From NCBI GenBank assembly GCA_035269105.1, contig DATFJP010000164.1:1-10530 (forward strand): a stretch of 10,530 nt of DNA, read 5' to 3'. The DNA is from JAQYVZ01 sp035269105. Its GTDB lineage: Bacteria; Desulfobacterota; Desulfuromonadia; Desulfuromonadales; BM103. The translations under genes were made by a program, and so were the position numbers. Below the pieces are notes generated by a model. It made no database searches. It was given only the letters and a program-made list of their open reading frames with translations, and was not told the origin of the DNA. Positions 6,180-10,530 of the stretch are shown here, piece after piece; the first letter of the stretch is position 1, and every line of letters begins with the position of its first letter.

Positions 6180-6506
6180 TCAGGGTTTGAAAATATCAAA
6201 AATACTCTTGCGGGCTTTCTTGACGAATTCCCTGTCTTCCAGCAGAGCGTCAAGTTCGCCGGCATCGAGATGCAGGGCACCGCATTCTTCATTGACGCAG
6301 ATGTCAACGGAAACCTTGCCTTTCTGAATTTCGACCAGGGACTCGGTGCCACAGCGGAAGCAGTGGTACTGATGCTCCTCGCGGTATTTGCGATCGCCTT
6401 CCTGGGCGGCCTTCTTCCGTAATTCCTTGATCTGTTCCTGTGCATGCTGGGCGAAAAAACTGTCTTCCTTGTTGACTTGGGCTTTGACTTTCAGATGATC
6501 CGTCAT
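6180..6506 (-). CDS. Small zinc-ribbon protein, zf-TFIIB family-like
   Basis: The 108-residue product has a charged, probably helical N-terminal half (about 1-46), then a zinc ribbon ending in LHLDAGELDALLED (78-91). That ending matches the (W/H)LDAGEL signature of the zf-TFIIB family (PF13453), whose function is generally unknown. The first knuckle is CFRC (Cys49, Cys52). The second is Cys70-VNEE-Cys75, with four rather than the usual two residues between cysteines. There is no signal peptide or membrane segment, so it should be cytoplasmic. The ATG at 6506 follows AAAGGAG by about 9 bases, and a good promoter lies just upstream. The neighbouring radical SAM gene is divergent and gives no clear functional hint. 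Confidence 0.85.
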   Translation of the reverse strand: MTDHLKVKAQVNKEDSFFAQHAQEQIKELRKKAAQEGDRKYREEHQYHCFRCGTESLVEIQKGKVSVDICVNEECGALHLDAGELDALLEDREFVKKARKSIFDIFKP

Positions 6507-6554
6507 TAGTATTTTCTCCTTTTCGACAAAGTTTGCTGGCTGAACTCTCAGGTC

Positions 6555-6583
6555 AATTTACCTTATGCAGGCAGCTTGGTCAA
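6555..6583 (-). promoter_or_regulatory. Candidate sigma70-type promoter of the zinc-ribbon gene
   Basis: On the minus strand TTGACC (6578-6583) and TAAATT (6555-6560) are separated by exactly 17 bases. The predicted start near 6548 gives a leader of about 40 nt. The -10 sequence and spacing are the same as those of the htpX promoter candidate. Confidence 0.6.
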
Positions 6584-6625
6584 AGGCGGCTCCGCATGGC
6601 GGTTGCTTTTAATCTTGCCCTAAGG

Positions 6626-6640
6626 TGCCGGTAACCGGCA
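6626..6640 (+). promoter_or_regulatory. Small hairpin directly before the radical SAM start
   Basis: TGCCGG-TAA-CCGGCA forms a 6-bp stem with a 3-nt loop ending six bases before the ATG at 6647. GGTTGC (6601-6606) could alternatively pair with GCAACC (6638-6643), which shares bases with the stem. No Shine-Dalgarno sequence is visible in the usual place, so the structure covers the expected ribosome landing site. Function is not established. Confidence 0.35.
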
Positions 6641-6646
6641 ACCACG

Positions 6647-7537
6647 ATGTATTACTATTTCGATTACCATGAACCTGTTTTCCGGCCCCCGTCCGAGGCC
6701 CGGTCCCTGATTTTCCAGGTCACCATCGGCTGCTCCCAGAACACCTGCGGCTTTTGCGGGATGTACAAGATGAAGAACTTCCGCATCCGCCCCGTCAGGG
6801 ACATTTTTGCCGAAATCGAGAGTGTCCCCGGCCACCATCGTCCCTATGTGCAACGCGTTTTTCTGGGCGACGGCGACGGCCTCGTCTATCCGCATCAAGG
6901 CCTGGTGGCAATCCTGGACAAGCTGGCTGCAACCTTCCCGAACCTGACGCGGATTGCCGCCTATGCCTCCCCGAACAGTTTGACCACCAAAACCACCGAT
7001 GACCTGGCGGAGCTGCGGCAGAGAAAACTGCGGATCGTCTATTTCGGCCTGGAGAGCGGTGATGCCGCAACTCTCGAAGGCGCCGACAAGGGCTTCGGGC
7101 CTGAAGAGATGCTGCGGCTGTGCCGGAAGGCTCATGAGGCCGGCATGAAGTTGTCCATCACGGCCATTCTCGGCCTGGCGGGGCGCGCCGGGAGCCGGCA
7201 ACATGCCCTGGCGACCGCCGCCTGGATCAATGATTTGTCACCGGCGTATTTTTCCCTGCTGACCATGTTCCGGCGGCACAACGAGACCTATTTCAACCAG
7301 ATCGACCCGCTGAGCAACGGCGAGGTCCTGGAGGAAGCCCTGACGATCGTCAGGCACCTGCACCCGCAGCGGACGATCCTCCGATCCAACCATGTCTCCA
7401 ATATCCTCAACCTGGCGGGCAGCTACCCGAAGGACCGGCAAAAGATCATCGCTGAGGCCGAGGCCGCCCTGCAGCAGGGGCGGAAGCATCCCGACTGGTT
7501 TAATCTGGTGCCCGATTATGCCGAGGAATACTTTTAG
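6647..7537 (+). CDS. Radical SAM protein of unknown function
   Basis: The 296-residue product carries the iron-sulfur cysteines of a radical SAM enzyme in GCSQNTCGFCGMYK (Cys29, Cys34, Cys37). The spacing is CX4CX2C rather than the canonical CX3CX2C. Other radical-SAM barrel features are FLGDGDGL (72-79), IVYFGLESGD (130-139), and ILGLAG (174-179) in a likely SAM-binding strand. The C-terminal part (about 205-296) has FRRHNETYFNQ and SNHVSNILNLAG. The opening FRPPSEARSLIFQVTIGC is typical of a group usually annotated only as radical SAM protein. I cannot name a substrate. The start is fixed by an in-frame TAA at 6632-6634, five codons upstream, with no other start between; the ribosome site is weak. 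It converges on the cbi cluster's last gene. Confidence 0.9.
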   Translation: MYYYFDYHEPVFRPPSEARSLIFQVTIGCSQNTCGFCGMYKMKNFRIRPVRDIFAEIESVPGHHRPYVQRVFLGDGDGLVYPHQGLVAILDKLAATFPNLTRIAAYASPNSLTTKTTDDLAELRQRKLRIVYFGLESGDAATLEGADKGFGPEEMLRLCRKAHEAGMKLSITAILGLAGRAGSRQHALATAAWINDLSPAYFSLLTMFRRHNETYFNQIDPLSNGEVLEEALTIVRHLHPQRTILRSNHVSNILNLAGSYPKDRQKIIAEAEAALQQGRKHPDWFNLVPDYAEEYF

Positions 7538-7603
7538 GGTTTGCGTAAATATCCGGTGACAGGCTTTTCCCCGGAGTATCCTGGTTCACGAGGCTGCCGG
7601 GAG

Positions 7604-7945
7604 CTATTCATCTTGATCCTCCTCCAACAGCTGCCAGCGGGCAAAACCCTTCTTCCGATCTCCTTCATCCAGTTCCCGGCCAACCATCCGCACAGTCTCC
7701 CTCTGCGGATGCGTCTTGACCTGTAGATAGCCCCGCACCAGGTTGGCCACGGTTGCCTCCTGGAGGACAATCATCTCGCCCGAGTGCAGAGTGATGGTGG
7801 TTCGCAGGTGCTGGTGCCCTTCCGGCGCGGCGATCACGATGTCTCTGATATCGGCATTGGCAAGCATGCGGACGTCTTTTTTCATTGCAGATTCAACCTC
7901 TTCCACAGGTGGACAAGCAAATTTGCCAAAAGCAATCTCAGTCAT
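7604..7945 (-). CDS. Uncharacterised 113-aa protein coupled to cbiO
   Basis: I do not recognise this family. The ATG overlaps the cbiO stop as ATGA (7945-7942), with GAGGG just upstream, so it should be translated together with cbiO and be part of the metal transporter operon. The product is soluble, with no signal peptide or membrane segment. Its middle (33-70) looks like a small beta-rich domain, reading IRDIVIAAPEGHQHLRTTIT and then LHSGEMIVLQEATVANLVRG. The C-terminal third is charged and ends in EEDQDE. One cysteine (Cys11) and four histidines (44, 46, 54, 79), three of them within 11 residues, could bind metal, but this is inference. It could equally be a regulator or an unrelated protein carried in the operon. 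Confidence 0.85.
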   Translation of the reverse strand: MTEIAFGKFACPPVEEVESAMKKDVRMLANADIRDIVIAAPEGHQHLRTTITLHSGEMIVLQEATVANLVRGYLQVKTHPQRETVRMVGRELDEGDRKKGFARWQLLEEDQDE

Positions 7946-9525
7946 CCCTCGGCAGCTTTCCGCCGCAACTCCCGTAGCCGCAGCTCGGAAGCGCTGCGAT
8001 AGGAGTAGTCCAGCTGGTTGAGACTGTTCAGGTCGGCGTCGGCGAAGAAGTCGTCGGTGGCGTAGTCCTGCACGAGGCGGCCCTCGTGCAGCACCAGGGT
8101 GCGTTCGGTCAGGCGGCGGATGAAATGCAGGTCGTGGCTGATCAGCAGCAGGGTGACGGCGAATTTGCTCAGGATGTCGAGCAGCAGTTCCTCGCCCTGC
8201 GGGTCGAGACCGGCGGTCGGTTCGTCAAGAATCAGGATCTGCGGGCGCAAGGCCAGCACCGCCGCCAGGGCGAGCCGCTTGCGCTCGCCGCCGGAGAGAT
8301 GAAGCGGGACGCGTTCCGCAAAGTTCTCCAGGCGGACCCGCTGCAAGGCATCGGTCACGGCCGCGTTGATCGCCGCCGACGGCCAGCCGAGCTGGCGTGG
8401 GCCGAAAGCGACCTCCTCAAAGCAGGAGGGGCAGAACAGCTGATCGGCACAATCCTGGAAAACCAGGCCGGCCTGCCGGGTCAGTTCGCGGCGCGTGCGG
8501 CTGGTGATGGTCCGGCCGTCCAGGGTTAAATTCCCCAGGCCAAGGCGCAGACCGGCCAGGCAGCCGGCGAGGGTGCTCTTGCCGGCGCCGTTCTCGCCAA
8601 CCAGCGCCAGCCGGTCGCCGCGCCGGATGGCGAAGGTCAGGTCCCTCAGGGCCTGGCGGCCATCCGGGTAACGGTAGCTGTAACCGGTCATGGCGAGCAG
8701 GGGCGGCTGTCGGTTCGCCGGGGACCCCGCGGGGCGCCCCTGCCCAGGCTGCGGCGGGTCGCCGGCGAAGCGGAAGCTGAAATCGAGGCCGTGCTCCCGC
8801 TGCGAGGGCTGGTGGGCGACCAGCTCGCGAAGGGAGTCGTCGTGATGGACCCTGCCCTGGGCGAGAACTACCGCCCGTTGACAGAGTTCGTAGGCGAACA
8901 GCAGGTTGTGGGTGATGCAGATGAGGGTGCCGGGATAGTTCAGCAGCAGATCGAGCAGCAGCTGCTCCTGACGCGGGTCGAGATTGGCTGTCGGTTCGTC
9001 GAGGATCAGTACCTCGGGCTGCATCGCCAACAGGGTGGCGAGGGCGGCGCGTTTGCGCTGGCCGTAGCTGAGGGTGTGCGGCGGACGCTCGGCGTCGCCG
9101 AGGAGGTCGACATCAGCCAGCGCCGCCTCCGCAGCCGCCTCGGCCTCAGCCGGGTCAAGTCCCTGGTTGCGCGGGCCGAACAGCACGTCTTCCCGAATGC
9201 TGTTGCAGAACAGCTGGTCGTCGGCGTCCTGGAACAACAGACCGATCTCCAGGCGGGCCTGGGTCAGGTGCGCGCCGGCCAGCGGCTGGCCCCGATAAGT
9301 GATCTCTCCCTGGTCGGGTTTGAGCAGGCCGTTGAGGTGCTTGGCCAGGGTGGTCTTGCCGGCGCCGTTCTGGCCGACCAGGGCCAGCCGGTCGCCGGCA
9401 AAGATGTCGAGGTCAATGCCGGCCAGAGCCGGAGTGCCGTCCGGGTAGCGATAACCGAGATCCCGCAGCGAAAACAGCCTGGAGACAGCCTGGCGGGCGG
9501 GGCGGGTTGCGGCGAGCTGGTGCAT
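7942..9525 (-). CDS. cbiO: Fused double ATP-binding subunit of an ECF-type cobalt/nickel importer
   Basis: CbiO powers metal import in the CbiMNQO complex on the inner face of the membrane. This 527-residue protein joins two ABC ATPase domains that are usually two copies of one about 270-residue chain. Domain 1 has Walker A GQNGAGKT (51-58), Q-loop Gln99, signature LSYGQ (152-156), Walker B VLILDE (172-177) and His206. Domain 2 has GENGAGKS (310-317), Gln357, LSGGE (410-414), ILILDE (430-435) and His464. Both sites look catalytically intact; only the first signature deviates (LSYGQ). A proline- and glycine-rich linker (about 252-275) joins them. The ATG at 9525 follows GGAGG by about 9 bases and lies 5 bp after cbiQ. 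A generic EcfA fusion for another substrate is the alternative; the cbiM/cbiQ neighbours favour metal. Confidence 0.92.
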   Translation of the reverse strand: MHQLAATRPARQAVSRLFSLRDLGYRYPDGTPALAGIDLDIFAGDRLALVGQNGAGKTTLAKHLNGLLKPDQGEITYRGQPLAGAHLTQARLEIGLLFQDADDQLFCNSIREDVLFGPRNQGLDPAEAEAAAEAALADVDLLGDAERPPHTLSYGQRKRAALATLLAMQPEVLILDEPTANLDPRQEQLLLDLLLNYPGTLICITHNLLFAYELCQRAVVLAQGRVHHDDSLRELVAHQPSQREHGLDFSFRFAGDPPQPGQGRPAGSPANRQPPLLAMTGYSYRYPDGRQALRDLTFAIRRGDRLALVGENGAGKSTLAGCLAGLRLGLGNLTLDGRTITSRTRRELTRQAGLVFQDCADQLFCPSCFEEVAFGPRQLGWPSAAINAAVTDALQRVRLENFAERVPLHLSGGERKRLALAAVLALRPQILILDEPTAGLDPQGEELLLDILSKFAVTLLLISHDLHFIRRLTERTLVLHEGRLVQDYATDDFFADADLNSLNQLDYSYRSASELRLRELRRKAAEG

Positions 9526-9530
9526 GGCCG

Positions 9531-10433
9531 CTAGCCTCCGGCCAGACGGTCGGCCAGCAGCAGACCCAGACCGAGGGCCAGCACCAGGGCGGCGGCCAGC
9601 CAGTCGGCCGACAAGACCGATATTTTTTCCGGTTGCGGCAGTACGCCCCGGTAGCCGCGCGCCAGCATTGCCTGCTGCACTCGCTCGGTGCGCTCGTAAC
9701 TGCGCACCAGAAGCATGCCGAAGAAATTACCGAGGTCGTGCAGGCTGGTCCAGGAGGGACGCGGACGAAAGCCGCGGGCCTGCATGCCGATGCGCATGCG
9801 GGCGGCCTCGTCGCGGAACACGAACAGGTAGCGATGGCTGATCAGCAGCAGGCTGCCGGCCCGGCGCGGCAGGCCGAGTTGCTGCAGTCCGGCCAGGGTC
9901 GCCGCCGGTGCGGCGGTGGCCAGCATCGGTTCGGCGAGCAGGGCGACGGTCCAGGCCTTGCCGGTGATGAGCAGGGCCAGTTCCAGACCGCGCAGGTTGA
10001 TTGCCAGGCCGGAGAGGCCGGCGAACTGCAGCAGGATATCGCCCGGCCGGACTGTGGCGGTCAGCGGCAGTACCACCACCAGCATCACCAGGAAGCCGCT
10101 GATCGCCTGCAGGCGCCGCCACGGACGTTGCCAGGGCAGGCCGGACAGCGCCTGGCCGCCGGCTGCCGCCAACAGGGCCGCCAGCACCAGCCAGAGAGAC
10201 GTCAGCGAGACGGCGCAGAGGGCGAAGCCGAGCAGGGCCGCCAGCTTGCAGCGCGGCTCCCAACGGTGCAGGGGGGAGCCGCCGGCCGCGGCGGCGCCGA
10301 GTTCGGTCAGCGGTTGCTCGACAAGTCGCTGCAGGGCCTGCAGCGCAAGCGTAGCCACCAGCATGATCCCCAATGCGGCCGGGACCAGCCACAGGGGCGA
10401 GAGGACCAGGGTGGCCTGCGGGTCAATATTCAT
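9531..10433 (-). CDS. cbiQ: Transmembrane coupling subunit of the cobalt/nickel ECF transporter, with N-terminal extension
   Basis: CbiQ/EcfT links the ATPases to the metal-binding membrane subunit. The 300-residue protein has several hydrophobic segments and both Ala-Arg-Gly coupling motifs of the family: QARGF (Ala219-Gly221) and LARGY (Ala258-Gly260), which contact the ATPases. The family-like start SPLHRWEPRCKL appears only at residue 53. The first 52 residues form an extra segment containing one hydrophobic helix (about 8-32), making the protein longer than the usual roughly 225-265 residues. I place the start at the ATG at 10433, inside the end of cbiM (11-bp overlap); the frame is open 23 codons further upstream, but that part is arginine-rich and lies in cbiM. 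It is 5 bp upstream of cbiO. Confidence 0.92.
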   Translation of the reverse strand: MNIDPQATLVLSPLWLVPAALGIMLVATLALQALQRLVEQPLTELGAAAAGGSPLHRWEPRCKLAALLGFALCAVSLTSLWLVLAALLAAAGGQALSGLPWQRPWRRLQAISGFLVMLVVVLPLTATVRPGDILLQFAGLSGLAINLRGLELALLITGKAWTVALLAEPMLATAAPAATLAGLQQLGLPRRAGSLLLISHRYLFVFRDEAARMRIGMQARGFRPRPSWTSLHDLGNFFGMLLVRSYERTERVQQAMLARGYRGVLPQPEKISVLSADWLAAALVLALGLGLLLADRLAGG

Positions 10434-10530
10434 CCGCCAGTTCCCTGACCGGCAGCGGCGCCGCGAGCATCTCCGGCTTGACGCGAGCCAGGAAGGCGAC
10501 AATAAAGCCGGTCATTGCGGCCTCGACGAC
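10423..10530 (-). CDS. cbiM: C-terminus of the metal-binding membrane subunit CbiM (partial, runs off the right edge)
   Basis: The minus-strand frame from the window edge encodes 35 residues ending at TGA (10425-10423). It contains EAAMTGFIVAFLARVKPEML, which matches the last helix and end of CbiM/NikM proteins (typically ...TGF(I/V)V.FL..V.P.LL). CbiM binds cobalt or nickel in the membrane. The last 11 bases overlap the start of cbiQ, so the genes are translationally coupled. No cbiN lies between cbiM and cbiQ. Only the tail is visible, so metal specificity and any fused domains cannot be judged. Confidence 0.8.
   Translation of the reverse strand, partial: VVEAAMTGFIVAFLARVKPEMLAAPLPVRELADEY

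Noticed and set aside
8791..10448. Large plus-strand frames opposite cbiO and cbiQ (8791-9534 and 9507-10448)
   Set aside because: They are Gln/Gly/Arg-rich shadows with no domain features, antisense to the well-supported transporter genes.
1..10530. CRISPR arrays, phage genes, toxin-antitoxin pairs, transposases or rRNA genes
   Set aside because: No regularly spaced direct repeats, no recognisable mobile-element or defence proteins and no rRNA sequence were seen on either strand.

Overview
The window is about 10.5 kb of GC-rich bacterial chromosome carrying ordinary housekeeping and stress genes with compact, often overlapping gene ends. The gene set (htpX, def-fmt, hslO, secreted msrB/msrA, a zf-TFIIB protein, a CbiMQO metal importer) and the two kinds of intergenic inverted repeat look to me like a Desulfuromonadales/Geobacterales-type member of the Desulfobacterota (former Deltaproteobacteria). 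This is a judgement from protein style and remembered repeats, not a search result.

Layout, left to right. Positions 1-75 hold the first 25 codons of an unrecognised minus-strand gene. Positions 76-354 contain a roughly 147-bp inverted repeat (184-330) built from 8-nt modules. Then come minus-strand htpX (membrane zinc protease) with a good promoter, and the def-fmt pair (peptide deformylase and Met-tRNA formyltransferase) overlapping by one base (TAATG). The def leader has two candidate promoters and a perfect 9-bp hairpin. Upstream of that lies an apparent remnant of a YigZ/IMPACT-family gene directly abutting the encoded CCA end of a minus-strand tRNA-Arg(TCG). Next is minus-strand hslO (Hsp33).

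After a 380-bp divergent intergenic region, the plus strand carries two exported methionine sulfoxide reductases, msrB and msrA, separated by a roughly 127-bp inverted-repeat element centred on GACGTACGTAAGTACGTC. A strong hairpin follows msrA and separates it from a convergent small zinc-ribbon gene. That gene is divergent from a plus-strand radical SAM gene of unknown function.

The right end is a minus-strand cluster read from the right edge: the cbiM C-terminus, cbiQ with an N-terminal extension, a fused double-ATPase cbiO, and a small uncharacterised gene coupled to cbiO by an ATGA overlap. Together cbiM/Q/O should form an ECF-type cobalt or nickel importer. The 113-residue last gene is the best candidate here for something undescribed.

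I do not see a clear new multi-gene system. The most worthwhile leads are the cbiO-coupled 113-aa protein, the extended CbiQ without an adjacent CbiN, the one-cysteine secreted MsrB with a Met/His-rich linker, the gene remnant at the tRNA end, and the two inverted-repeat elements.
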